A stretch of DNA of 40,458 nt from positions 1 through 40,458 of the forward strand of contig NZ_LOPV01000095.1 of the NCBI RefSeq assembly GCF_001469865.1. The letters are read 5' to 3'. The notes under the pieces are model-generated. The model was not told the origin of the DNA. It saw only the letters and a program-made list of their open reading frames with translations, and made no database searches. Each line of letters begins with the position of its first letter. Within the stretch, counting starts at the first letter, position 1. Of this stretch, positions 6,550-13,877 are shown piece after piece. A program made the position numbers and the translations under genes. This stretch comes from Haloferax profundi (lineage in GTDB: Archaea > Halobacteriota > Halobacteria > Halobacteriales > Haloferacaceae).

Positions 6550-7956
6550 TCAGACCTGCGCTTGCAGCATTCCGGAGGTCCGGACGACGAAGTAGACGAA
6601 GAACGCGACGGCGAGGGCCCACTGGCCCGCACTGATGTCGTCGTACTCACCGGAGGCGACCTTCACGAGCGGGTACGAGACGATGCCCGCCGCGATGCCG
6701 TAGGCGATGGAGTACGTGAACGGCATGATGAGGATGGTCATGCCGGCCGGAATCGTGTGCGAGAGGTTGTCCCACTCGATGTCGACGACGTTGCGGAGCA
6801 TCACGACGCCGATGACGACGAGCGCGATGTGCGACGCGTAGAGGGGAACCGCGGTTGCGAGGGGGATGAGCGCGAGCGACGCGAGGAAGAGTGCTGCGAC
6901 GACGAGTGCCGTCAGGCCGGTGCGGCCGCCCTCTTCGACGCCCGTCGCGGACTCGATGTACGTCGTGACCGTCGAGGTACCGAGCACGGCACCCGCGGTG
7001 GTCCCGATTGCGTCGGCCATGAGCGGCTTGTCGATGTCGGGGAGGTTGCCGTCTTCGTCGAGGAAGTCAGCGGCCTGCCCGACACCGACGAGGGTGCCAG
7101 CAGTGTCGAAGAAGTCCACGAAGAAGAACGTGAAGACGATGAGGGCGAAACTGAACGCCTCGATGCCGCCAAAGCCGGAGATGAACGCACCGGCGAGGGG
7201 CGTGATATCGTAGGTTGCGGCCGAAGAGCCAGCGACGAGACCGGCCTCGGGAGAGACGATACCGAACGTGGTGAGCGCCCACCCGAGAATCGAGGTGCCG
7301 GCGATGCCGATGATAATCGACCCGGGGATGCCCGCGGCGTAGAGGCCGAAGGTGAGGAACAGGCCGACGATAGAGACGATTGCGACCGGGTTGGACGCGA
7401 GGTTACCGAGCGTGAGCAGGGTCGCCGGGTCGTTGACGACGATGCCCATCGCCTGCAGGCCGATGATGGTCAAGAACAGGCCGATACCGGTTCCGACAGC
7501 CATCTTGACCGGTTGCGGGAATATCTTGATGATGGCTTCACGCGCGCCGACGGCGGTGAGGGCGATGAAGACGAGACCCTCGACGAAGACGGCGGCGAGT
7601 GCCGTCTGCCACGAGACGCCGAGCGCACCGACGACGGTGAACGCGAAGAAGGCGTTCAGCCCGAGACCGGGCGCTTGCGCGAACGGTCGATTGGCGTAGA
7701 ACGCCATCACCAGTGTGGCGACGACGGCGGCGAGGATGGTTACGACCGCGAGCATCGACTGGACCTGCCCCGGACCGAATCCGGAGATGATGACGCCCGG
7801 TTTCGCGTCCGGGATGCCCGTCATGATGGCAGGGTTGACGACGACGATGTAGGACATCGTCAGGAACGTCGTGATGCCGGCGATGATTTCGGTCCCGACC
7901 GAGGACCCGTGTTTATGCACGTCGAAGTAATTTGCGAGGGTTTCAGAGAGCCCCAT
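6550..7956 (-). CDS. NCS2-family (AzgA-type) purine permease 1
   Basis: The 468-residue membrane protein has the features of AzgA/PbuG proton symporters for adenine, guanine and hypoxanthine: an N-terminal GTEIIAGITTFLTMSYIVVV segment, ANRPFAQAPGLGLNAFFAF, and SATGVEEGGRTGLTALV in the C-terminal half, with about 12-14 hydrophobic segments. It is a paralogue of the next gene. The two permeases, the HTH-phosphoribosyltransferase and pyrE run in the same direction, which points to nucleobase uptake and salvage. A TATA-like box lies 36 nt before the ATG, and two TAAGCAT copies flank the start region. Exact substrate is not decidable from sequence. Confidence 0.92.
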   Translation of the reverse strand: MGLSETLANYFDVHKHGSSVGTEIIAGITTFLTMSYIVVVNPAIMTGIPDAKPGVIISGFGPGQVQSMLAVVTILAAVVATLVMAFYANRPFAQAPGLGLNAFFAFTVVGALGVSWQTALAAVFVEGLVFIALTAVGAREAIIKIFPQPVKMAVGTGIGLFLTIIGLQAMGIVVNDPATLLTLGNLASNPVAIVSIVGLFLTFGLYAAGIPGSIIIGIAGTSILGWALTTFGIVSPEAGLVAGSSAATYDITPLAGAFISGFGGIEAFSFALIVFTFFFVDFFDTAGTLVGVGQAADFLDEDGNLPDIDKPLMADAIGTTAGAVLGTSTVTTYIESATGVEEGGRTGLTALVVAALFLASLALIPLATAVPLYASHIALVVIGVVMLRNVVDIEWDNLSHTIPAGMTILIMPFTYSIAYGIAAGIVSYPLVKVASGEYDDISAGQWALAVAFFVYFVVRTSGMLQAQV

Positions 7957-7966
7957 GATGCACGAC

Positions 7967-7997
7967 TAAGCATACCCACGATTGCACACATAAGCAT
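7967..7997 (-). promoter_or_regulatory. Promoter and direct repeat before permease 1
   Basis: TAAGCAT occurs at 7967-7973 and 7991-7997, 24 nt apart. The distal copy (minus ATGCTTATGTG) has the position of a TATA element (centre about 36 nt before the ATG), and the proximal copy would fall at the transcription start. Repeated sites in such positions could bind a regulator. Confidence 0.45.
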
Positions 7998-8070
7998 TAC
8001 CATCTCCAGAGGAAAAGTATACACGTTCGTGGATTAAACCGAGGCATTCAGAGGCCCTACCAACACGCCC

Positions 8071-8084
8071 GTGACTACTTACGG
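8071..8084. promoter_or_regulatory. Possible operator box upstream of permease 1
   Basis: GTGACTACTTACGG resembles the minus-strand box GTGACTAATTCACGG before the HTH-phosphoribosyltransferase gene, with one substitution and one indel. It lies 115-128 nt before the permease 1 start. Shared regulation is an inference from two sites only. Confidence 0.3.
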
Positions 8085-8126
8085 GAAAGAAAGTCCCGGA
8101 AAAATCACTGTCTTGTTAGTGCAGTA

Positions 8127-9623
8127 TCACGAGAGCCCACCGGACCGGACGACGAAGTAGGCGACGAACGCCGCCGCGAGGGCCCAGTGGCCGGGTCGGA
8201 GGTCTTCGGCGTCGCCGACGGCGACCTTCACGAGCGGGTACGAGACGATGCCCGCCGCGATGCCGTAGGCGATAGAGTACGTAAACGGCATCACGAGCAT
8301 GGTGAGGCCCGCCGGGACGAGCGACGCGGTGTCGTCGAAGTCGATGTCGACCACGTTCTGGAGCATCACGACGCCGATGACGACGACGGCGATGTGCGAG
8401 GCGAAGAGTGGAATCGCCGCCACGAGTGGGACGAGTGGAATCGCCACGAGGAACAAGAGTGCGACGACGAGCGCGGTCATCCCGGTTCGACCGCCTTCTT
8501 GCACACCAGTCGCCGACTCGATGTAGGTCGTCACGGGTGAGGTTCCGAGTGCACCGCCGGCAGTCGTCGCCACGGCGTCCGCCATGAGTGGTCTCTCCAC
8601 CTCGGGCAGGTCACCGTCCTCGTCGAGGAACCCGGCGGCCTGTCCGACGCCGGTCAGCGCACCCGCCGTGTTGAAGAAGTCCACGAAGAACAGGACGAAG
8701 ACGACGAGGGCGAACGAGACGGGGTCGATACGCGAGAATCCCCCGACGAACGACCCGGCAATCGGGGAGATATCGTACGTCGCGCCCGCGGCAGCACCGG
8801 GGACGACGAGGTCGAACGCCCCTACGACAGGGAGCGAGACAGAGGTTGTCGCGGCGGCGACGACGAGTCCTGCGTCGACTCCGACGAGACCGAGTTGCGT
8901 CACGGCCCATCCGAGCGCCGTCGTTCCGAGGATGCCGAGGACGATTGCACCGCGGGTTCCACGGGCGTAGAGACCGAACGTGAGGAACAGGCCGACGACC
9001 GAGAGGATGGCAATCGGGTCAGAGGCGACGTTACCGAGACCGACGAGCGTCGCCGGGTCGTCGACGACGACACGCATCTCTTGGAGTCCGATGATAGCCA
9101 AGAAGAGGCCCAGACCGGTCCCGACGGAGAGTTTGACCGGTTCGGGAAAGAGTCGGAGGATATACTTCCGTGCGCCGAGTGCGGTGAGCGCGACGAAGAG
9201 CACGCCCTCGACGAAGACGGCGGCGAGGGCCGTCTGCCACGGGATGCCGAGCGCACCCACTGCGGTGAAGGCGAACACCGCGTTGATACCCATTCCCGGT
9301 GCCTGTGCGAAGGGTCGCTTCGCGTAGAGTGCCATGACGAGCGTCCCGATTGCGGCCGAGAGGATGGTGACGACGGCCAGCATCTGCTGGACCGTTCCTA
9401 CCTCGTAGCCCGGAAGCACGATACCCGGTTTCGCGCCTGCGACACCCGCGAGGATGGCGGGGTTGGCGACGACGATGTAGGACATCGTCAAGAACGTCGT
9501 GAGACCCGCCAGCACTTCGGTCCGAAGCGTCGTGTCGTGCGCCTCGAAGTCGAAGTACGACCCGAGGGAGTCGGCCACGTCGGCGAGGCCGACGCTCTCG
9601 TCTACGTGCTGCATCCAATCCAT
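8127..9623 (-). CDS. NCS2-family (AzgA-type) purine permease 2
   Basis: The 498-residue protein is closely similar to permease 1 throughout, including KRPFAQAPGMGINAVFAF and SATGVQEGGRTGMTALV. It carries an insertion of about 25 residues (near GLVVAAATTSVSLPVVGAFD) before the ATYDISP segment. I chose the ATG at 9623 (MDWMQHV) because the longer frame runs into the neighbouring gene on the same strand. Two AzgA copies could divide substrates or affinities, for example adenine versus guanine/hypoxanthine. A hairpin-free A5 run (8100-8104, T5 on the minus strand) follows the stop. Confidence 0.92.
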   Translation of the reverse strand: MDWMQHVDESVGLADVADSLGSYFDFEAHDTTLRTEVLAGLTTFLTMSYIVVANPAILAGVAGAKPGIVLPGYEVGTVQQMLAVVTILSAAIGTLVMALYAKRPFAQAPGMGINAVFAFTAVGALGIPWQTALAAVFVEGVLFVALTALGARKYILRLFPEPVKLSVGTGLGLFLAIIGLQEMRVVVDDPATLVGLGNVASDPIAILSVVGLFLTFGLYARGTRGAIVLGILGTTALGWAVTQLGLVGVDAGLVVAAATTSVSLPVVGAFDLVVPGAAAGATYDISPIAGSFVGGFSRIDPVSFALVVFVLFFVDFFNTAGALTGVGQAAGFLDEDGDLPEVERPLMADAVATTAGGALGTSPVTTYIESATGVQEGGRTGMTALVVALLFLVAIPLVPLVAAIPLFASHIAVVVIGVVMLQNVVDIDFDDTASLVPAGLTMLVMPFTYSIAYGIAAGIVSYPLVKVAVGDAEDLRPGHWALAAAFVAYFVVRSGGLS

Positions 9624-9699
9624 ATCGTAACCCGTCGGGTCGATGCGAAACTGGGTGAAAAGGATACTGAAATCCCCGGCTGTGTGGGGTGTGGCGCCG

Positions 9700-10413
9700 T
9701 TACTCGAAGAGACTGAGTGCGCCGACCGGCGCGTCCGTGAGTTCGCGGGCGCGGTTGGTTCCTTCGTCGCCGACGGCGATGAGAGCGAAGACACCAGCGA
9801 TGTTCGCATCGGCTTGCAGGGCGATATCTAAGAGGAGTTCCTGCGTCTCGCCGGAGCGGATGAGGTCGTCCACGACGAGGACGCGTTCACCGGCGTCGAT
9901 GGCGCTGGCGGGGAGGTAGTACGTCAGTTCGATACCGGAGGCGAGGCGCTGGCGGGACTCGATGAAGTCCTCGACGGCGGTCTCTTTCGACTTCTTCGCG
10001 TACGCGAGACGCGCACCGAAGTAACTCGCCATCGCGGCACCGAGCGTGATGCCGTCAGTCGCGGCGGTCAAGACCACGTCAGGGCGCTCGAATCCGAGCG
10101 TGTTCGCCGCGACGGGAGCGACCAGGTCGAGGAACGATTGGTCGAAGACGACGTCCGAGTTGTCGACGTATCCTTCGTCGTCGAAGCGGACGCGGGCCTC
10201 GAGTTCGTCTGCGAGTGCGTCGCGTCCGACACCTTCGACGACCTCACGGGCGCGTTCGACACCGGGCAAGACGTGCCCGTTGACGTAGCGATTGAGGTCG
10301 CCGGCCGGCAGCCCAGTCAACTCGGCGAGTTCGTCGTACGTCCGGGTCTCTTTGAGCATCCGGAGGACGGAGACCGCCTGTAACTGGAGTGCGGCCTTCT
10401 CTGCTCTGTTCAT
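9700..10413 (-). CDS. HTH-phosphoribosyltransferase fusion, putative purine/PRPP-responsive regulator
   Basis: The 237-residue protein has an N-terminal helix-turn-helix (about residues 25-52, TYDELAELTGLPAGDLNRYV) joined to a type I phosphoribosyltransferase fold with the PRPP motif VLVVDDLIRSGET (about 178-190). The arrangement recalls bacterial PurR and haloarchaeal GfcR, in which a PRTase domain senses PRPP or nucleotides. It differs from GfcR as I remember it, whose N-terminus begins differently, so I leave it unnamed. It sits between pyrE and two purine permeases in the same direction, so a regulatory role in nucleobase uptake is plausible. Residual enzymatic activity cannot be excluded. 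ATG 10413 was chosen by a TATA-like box 30 nt upstream. Confidence 0.85.
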   Translation of the reverse strand: MNRAEKAALQLQAVSVLRMLKETRTYDELAELTGLPAGDLNRYVNGHVLPGVERAREVVEGVGRDALADELEARVRFDDEGYVDNSDVVFDQSFLDLVAPVAANTLGFERPDVVLTAATDGITLGAAMASYFGARLAYAKKSKETAVEDFIESRQRLASGIELTYYLPASAIDAGERVLVVDDLIRSGETQELLLDIALQADANIAGVFALIAVGDEGTNRARELTDAPVGALSLFE

Positions 10414-10437
10414 GCCTTCGCGTTCGCGCTTGCACAA

Positions 10438-10448
10438 AAATGAATACT
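10438..10448 (-). promoter_or_regulatory. TATA-like box of the HTH-PRTase gene
   Basis: GTATTCATTT on the minus strand is centred about 30 nt before the ATG at 10413. Confidence 0.45.
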
Positions 10449-10463
10449 TCGATTGTGGTCTGT

Positions 10464-10478
10464 CCGTGAATTAGTCAC
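10464..10478 (-). promoter_or_regulatory. Dyad box upstream of the HTH-PRTase promoter
   Basis: On the minus strand GTGACTAATTCACGG contains the dyad GTGA-n5-TCAC and lies just upstream of the TATA-like box. A near match occurs at 8071-8084 before permease 1. It may be an autoregulatory operator, but this is speculative. Confidence 0.3.
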
Positions 10479-10481
10479 AGG

Positions 10482-10495
10482 CGTGTATGAACACG
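10482..10495. terminator. Hairpin just after pyrE
   Basis: CGTGT (10482-10486) pairs with ACACG (10491-10495) around ATGA, beginning 8 nt beyond the pyrE stop. It may protect or define the pyrE mRNA end. Confidence 0.3.
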
Positions 10496-10502
10496 AACGT
10501 GC

Positions 10503-11033
10503 TTAGCTGTCGGCGTCGGCGAGTAAGTCCTCGGCGGTGAGGAGCGACTGCAGTTCGATATCGTGGTCGGCGAGCAGTTCTTTTGCACCCTCTTGGCGGT
10601 CGACGACGACGACGACGCGGTCGACGACAGCGCCAGCCTCACGGAGTGCTTCGACGGCGTCGACGGCGCTCTGACCAGTCGTCGCGATGTCTTCGAGGAC
10701 GACGACGTGTTCGCCTTCTTCCAGTGCGCCTTCGATGCGCTTGGCCGTGCCGTACTCTTTGGCCTTCTTGCGGGCGATGACGTAGGGCTTGCCCGTCTCG
10801 ACCGCCGTCGCGGCCACGAGGGGGACTGCACCGAGGGCGACGCCAGCGAGTTTGTCGTCGTCTGCGACGACTTCGGCGAACGCCTCGGCGATGAGTTTCA
10901 GACACCGGGGGTCCGTCTCGAAGAGGTACTTGTCGACGTAGTAGTTGGATGTGCCGCCGTGGGAGAGTTCGAATTCGCCGAACTGCACTGCGTCGGCGTC
11001 GCGAAGCGCCGCGATGAGTTCTGAGTTCGCCAT
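10503..11033 (-). CDS. pyrE: Orotate phosphoribosyltransferase
   Basis: PyrE converts orotate and PRPP to orotidine 5'-monophosphate in pyrimidine synthesis. The 176-residue protein has the OPRTase N-terminus ([23 protein letters not shown]), the [18 protein letters not shown] active loop and the PRPP-binding [14 protein letters not shown] (about 110-123). It matches the haloarchaeal PyrE2 type that is used as the 5-FOA marker gene in Haloferax. It is transcribed from a TATA-like CGCTTAAGC 31 nt upstream and is followed by the HTH-phosphoribosyltransferase, with 89 nt between them and a second promoter in that gap. Confidence 0.95.
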   Translation of the reverse strand: MANSELIAALRDADAVQFGEFELSHGGTSNYYVDKYLFETDPRCLKLIAEAFAEVVADDDKLAGVALGAVPLVAATAVETGKPYVIARKKAKEYGTAKRIEGALEEGEHVVVLEDIATTGQSAVDAVEALREAGAVVDRVVVVVDRQEGAKELLADHDIELQSLLTAEDLLADADS

Positions 11034-11059
11034 CTTGTTTCGAGAGGTATCACAGAGGC

Positions 11060-11068
11060 GCTTAAGCG
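11060..11068 (-). promoter_or_regulatory. TATA-like box of pyrE
   Basis: CGCTTAAGC on the minus strand is centred 31 nt before the ATG at 11033. Confidence 0.5.
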
Positions 11069-11102
11069 GGACGGTTCGGGTGGGCGGAGACGCACGCGCG
11101 GG

Positions 11103-11351
11103 TCATCGGTACCGGAGTTCTGTGGACACCCCGTAGACGACTGCGAGGAGGCCAACGACCGCACCGACCCACCGCAGGGGCGAGGTAACCGTCCAGACCA
11201 CGGCCGCGGAGACGACGACGATACTCGCCACGGCGAGTCGAGCCACCCACAGTTTGCGTTTTGCTGTCTTCGGGTCCAGCGCCTCGTCGAGGACGAAGAT
11301 TTCGATGGCACCGCTGAAGATGGACCCCAAGAGTTCCAAGAGTAGACTCAT
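11103..11351 (-). CDS. Small two-TM membrane protein of unknown function
   Basis: This 82-residue protein starts MSLLLELLGSIFSG. It has a central charged segment (LDEALDPKTAKRKLW) and two hydrophobic helices at about residues 36-55 and 60-75, ending STELRYR. I do not recognise the family. It would sit in the cytoplasmic membrane. The ATG at 11351 is chosen because residues before it in the longer frame come from the non-coding spacer. It lies between pyrE and carS on the same strand but is separated from carS by a 196-nt structured spacer. No convincing TATA box was found. Confidence 0.65.
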   Translation of the reverse strand: MSLLLELLGSIFSGAIEIFVLDEALDPKTAKRKLWVARLAVASIVVVSAAVVWTVTSPLRWVGAVVGLLAVVYGVSTELRYR

Positions 11352-11429
11352 CGTATAGTCGACGTGACACAACCGAGCATTGTCGGTGTGTCGGTTCGAG
11401 ACGTTGGGAGAGAAGACACCGACACTGTA

Positions 11430-11459
11430 CCGCAAGACGAGCGAAGCGAGTTCTTGCGG
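11430..11459. repeat. Hairpin with GAGCGAAGCGA loop
   Basis: CCGCAAGA (11430-11437) pairs with TCTTGCGG (11452-11459). The 14-nt loop contains GAGCGAAGCGA, shared with loops at 159-183 and 40404-40449. It lies in the spacer between carS and the small membrane protein gene. Confidence 0.55.
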
Positions 11460-11476
11460 CTCTTCTTTGGTCCAGC

Positions 11477-11535
11477 TTTCTTCCGGGGGTTTGAGGCGGC
11501 GGCGGAGCCGTCGCCGATGACCCCCGAAAAGAAAG
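11477..11535. repeat. Long imperfect hairpin downstream of carS
   Basis: CTTTCTTCCGGGGGT (from 11477) and ACCCCCGAAAAGAAAG (to 11535) form a long stem with one indel. Inside it GGCGGC (11495-11500) can pair with GTCGCC (11510-11515). The structure ends about 12 nt past the carS stop on the minus strand and carries a T-rich side in that direction, so it is a good candidate for a carS terminator. Confidence 0.5.
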
Positions 11536-11547
11536 GTGGGGTGCCGG

Positions 11548-12099
11548 TCACCAGGGCTCGTTCTTCAGCCCGAGCAGATACGCCCCGACGTTGGTGACGA
11601 CGTGGAGAATCGGCGTCATCACGAGGACGACGACGAGGACAGGGAGCGTGAACGTCGCCGTAAACCACGCGGGCGCGGCGACGAACGCGAAAACGAGTGC
11701 GCCGACGACGAAGTCGAGTTGGTCGAGGCCGGGGAAGGCGGCACCGCGTTCGCGACCCGAGCGTCGCTTCAGGAACGACGCGCCGATGTCACCGAGCATC
11801 GCGCCGAGTGCGAGGCCGAATCCGGCGGCGAGCGGGAACGTCGGCAGGTCGATTCCGACGAGTCCAGACACACTCGGTTCGAGGACGTTGAGGACGACGG
11901 CGAGCACCATCCCCGCGAGCGTCCCAGCGGCAGTCCCACGCCACGTCTTTCCATCGCCGAGGATGCGCCGTCCATCCCACGTCCGGCCACCGTCGATGGG
12001 GCGTCCTCCCCCGGCGAGGACGGCGGCGTTGTTCGGAACGTACGCAGGCAACATCACCCAGAAGGCGGTGACGACGAGTGCAGCGAGAGAGACGGCCAT
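11548..12099 (-). CDS. carS: CDP-archaeol synthase CarS
   Basis: CarS transfers CMP from CTP to 2,3-di-O-geranylgeranylglyceryl phosphate, making CDP-archaeol, the branch-point precursor of polar archaeal lipids. The 183-residue membrane protein shows the family pattern [17 protein letters not shown], then LGDGKTWRG (about 48-56) and a C-terminal [13 protein letters not shown] (about 122-134), with about five hydrophobic segments. The length is normal for the family. The gene is divergent from proline dehydrogenase and has the TATA-like AACTTACATT 26 nt before the start. Confidence 0.94.
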   Translation of the reverse strand: MAVSLAALVVTAFWVMLPAYVPNNAAVLAGGGRPIDGGRTWDGRRILGDGKTWRGTAAGTLAGMVLAVVLNVLEPSVSGLVGIDLPTFPLAAGFGLALGAMLGDIGASFLKRRSGRERGAAFPGLDQLDFVVGALVFAFVAAPAWFTATFTLPVLVVVLVMTPILHVVTNVGAYLLGLKNEPW

Positions 12100-12120
12100 A
12101 CCGGTACGTCAAACGGGAGG

Positions 12121-12130
12121 AATGTAAGTT
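12121..12130 (-). promoter_or_regulatory. TATA-like box of carS
   Basis: AACTTACATT on the minus strand is centred 26 nt before the ATG at 12099. Confidence 0.5.
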
Positions 12131-12193
12131 CCGACGGTTTGTTCGAACCAGTGGCGTCGATGTCACGCGATTAGCGGAGACAGCGGATGAGAA

Positions 12194-12208
12194 GTCTGAT
12201 TACCAGAC
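12194..12208 (+). promoter_or_regulatory. Perfect dyad over the TATA position of the proline dehydrogenase gene
   Basis: GTCTG-ATTAC-CAGAC is a perfect 5-bp dyad. Its central GATTAC-like core is centred about 27 nt before the ATG at 12226, exactly where the TATA box should be. A protein bound here would compete with TBP, so a repressor operator is plausible. Confidence 0.45.
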
Positions 12209-12225
12209 GGTCGTTATCTTTCGAT

Positions 12226-13065
12226 ATGATTCCGCCCATCGCGAGCAAGTTCGTCGCGGGTGAGTCCGCGGCGGAAGCGCTCGACCACGCGCGACAGATG
12301 AACGACGACGACGTGGCGGTCATCCTGAATTTGCTCGGCGAACACTACGACGAACGCGGACCCGCCGACGAGGACGCAGACGTGTACGTCGAGTTAGTCG
12401 AAGACATCGCCTCGACGGGACTCGACGCCTGCGTCTCGGTCAAGCCCTCCCAAATCGGCCTCGACGTGGGCGACGAGGTGTTCGAAGAGAACTACCGTCG
12501 CATCGCCGAGGCGGCAGACGAACACGACGTGTTCCTCTGGTGCGACATGGAAGACCACGAGACGACGGACGTGACGCTCGACGCCTTCGAGGAACTCGCC
12601 CGCGAGTTCGACGGCGGCATGGGCCTGTGCGTGCAGGCGAACCTGAAACGCACGCCCGACGACTTGGAGCGCCTGGCGGACGTTCCCGGGAAGATTCGAC
12701 TCGTGAAGGGCGCGTACGACGAACCAGCGGCTATCGCACACAAGAAGAAGTCGAAGGTGGACGAGGTGTACACAGACCTGCTCGAGTTCCTCTTCGACGA
12801 GTACGTCGGTGGCATCGCCGTCGGCAGTCACGACCCGAAGATGATAGCCGCCGCGCGCGAACTCGCCGCCGAGTACGACCGAGACTACGAGGTGCAGATG
12901 CTCATGGGCGTGCGCGAGGACGCACAGCGCGAACTCGCCGCCGAAGGTGTGCGCGTCTGGCAGTACGCGCCGTATGGCGGCAAGTGGTTCCAGTACTTCT
13001 ACCGTCGCGTGCGCGAGCGTAAGGAGAACGCGCTCTTCGCCCTGCGAGCAGTCGTCGGTATCTGA
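12226..13065 (+). CDS. Proline dehydrogenase
   Basis: The enzyme oxidises proline to pyrroline-5-carboxylate with FAD, passing electrons to the quinone pool. The 279-residue TIM-barrel protein matches monofunctional bacterial and haloarchaeal PRODH. Recognisable segments are SVKPSQIGLDVG (about 80-91), FLWCDMEDHETTD, RLVKGAYDEP (about 161-170), VGSHDPKM and, near the C-terminus, YAPYGGKWFQYFYRRVRER (about 248-266), which binds the substrate carboxylate. I chose ATG 12226 because the family starts there and the upstream residues encode the promoter. Proline use as a nitrogen and carbon source is the likely role. Confidence 0.92.
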   Translation: MIPPIASKFVAGESAAEALDHARQMNDDDVAVILNLLGEHYDERGPADEDADVYVELVEDIASTGLDACVSVKPSQIGLDVGDEVFEENYRRIAEAADEHDVFLWCDMEDHETTDVTLDAFEELAREFDGGMGLCVQANLKRTPDDLERLADVPGKIRLVKGAYDEPAAIAHKKKSKVDEVYTDLLEFLFDEYVGGIAVGSHDPKMIAAARELAAEYDRDYEVQMLMGVREDAQRELAAEGVRVWQYAPYGGKWFQYFYRRVRERKENALFALRAVVGI

Positions 13066-13074
13066 GAGCGTCGG

Positions 13075-13079
13075 TTTTT
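13075..13079 (+). terminator. T-run after proline dehydrogenase gene
   Basis: TTTTT starts 10 nt after the stop codon in an otherwise GC-rich stretch, which fits U-tract-dependent archaeal termination. Confidence 0.4.
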
Positions 13080-13145
13080 CGTCTCGGTGGGCAGTTTCTG
13101 GAGTGTTACACCGAGTATCGGCAGTACGAACCGTACTAGAAATCC

Positions 13146-13153
13146 CCTTAAGC
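13146..13153 (+). promoter_or_regulatory. TATA-like box of the DUF502 gene
   Basis: CCTTAAGC is centred about 29 nt before the ATG at 13179. Confidence 0.5.
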
Positions 13154-13178
13154 CCGCAGGTTCACACTTCGCGTATCA

Positions 13179-13832
13179 ATGTCCTCGTGGAGACGTGACT
13201 TCGCAAGCGGACTCGTGGTCCTCGTTCCGCTTCTCGTCATCCTGTACGTCCTGTCTATCTTGTACAATAGTATCGTCAAGCTCCCGATAATCGAGAACAT
13301 CCAACCACCCTACGGCTTCTTCATCGCCATCATCGTGTTCTTGATGCTCGTCCTCTCGGTGGGCTACCTGATGCGGACGACTGTCGGCCGGTTGCTCGAA
13401 TCCGGACTCGACACGATGATGAACAAAGTCCCACTCGTCCGAATCGTCTACAACGCTTCTAAACTCGCCGTCGAAACCGCACTCACTGGTACCGAAGACC
13501 TCCAGAAACCGGTCCGTCTAGAGACGTGGCCGGGCATCCGGATGACCGCGTTCAAGACGGGGAAGAAAACAGCAGACGGCAAGGAAATCGTCTTCATGCC
13601 GACTGCGCCGAACATCACCACTGGGTTCGTGATGGAAGTCGACCCCGACGACATCGAAGAGACGGGCGAGCGTGTCGAAGAAGCGCTCACGCGCGTCCTC
13701 TCGGCCGGGTTCGCAGAGCAGGACCACATCAACGAGTACAGCATCGAAGTGACCGAAGAGTCGACGGGAGAGACGTCCAAAGAAGTCACCGTCTCCGGAG
13801 AATCGACAGACAGTACGGTCGCCAACGAGTAG
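13179..13832 (+). CDS. DUF502 family membrane protein
   Basis: The 217-residue protein has two TM helices (about residues 10-31 and 45-66) followed by a cytoplasmic or exposed domain with the family signature VPLVRIVYNASKL (about 86-98) and MPTAPNITTGFVMEV (about 145-159). The C-terminal 30 residues are an acidic Ser/Thr-rich tail, common in haloarchaeal proteins. The role of DUF502 is not established. It stands alone, convergent with ilvE; AAAAG and GTTTTC tracts in the 45-nt junction could serve as terminators for the two genes. Confidence 0.85.
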   Translation: MSSWRRDFASGLVVLVPLLVILYVLSILYNSIVKLPIIENIQPPYGFFIAIIVFLMLVLSVGYLMRTTVGRLLESGLDTMMNKVPLVRIVYNASKLAVETALTGTEDLQKPVRLETWPGIRMTAFKTGKKTADGKEIVFMPTAPNITTGFVMEVDPDDIEETGERVEEALTRVLSAGFAEQDHINEYSIEVTEESTGETSKEVTVSGESTDSTVANE

Positions 13833-13877
13833 TCACTCGGCGTCGTCGCGTCCGCAAAAGATGGGTGTTTTCTCGGT

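Noticed and set aside
9700-10413. Naming the HTH-PRTase protein GfcR
   Set aside because: GfcR as I remember it starts with a different N-terminal sequence, and here the neighbours are purine permeases and pyrE rather than sugar genes. I left the symbol empty.
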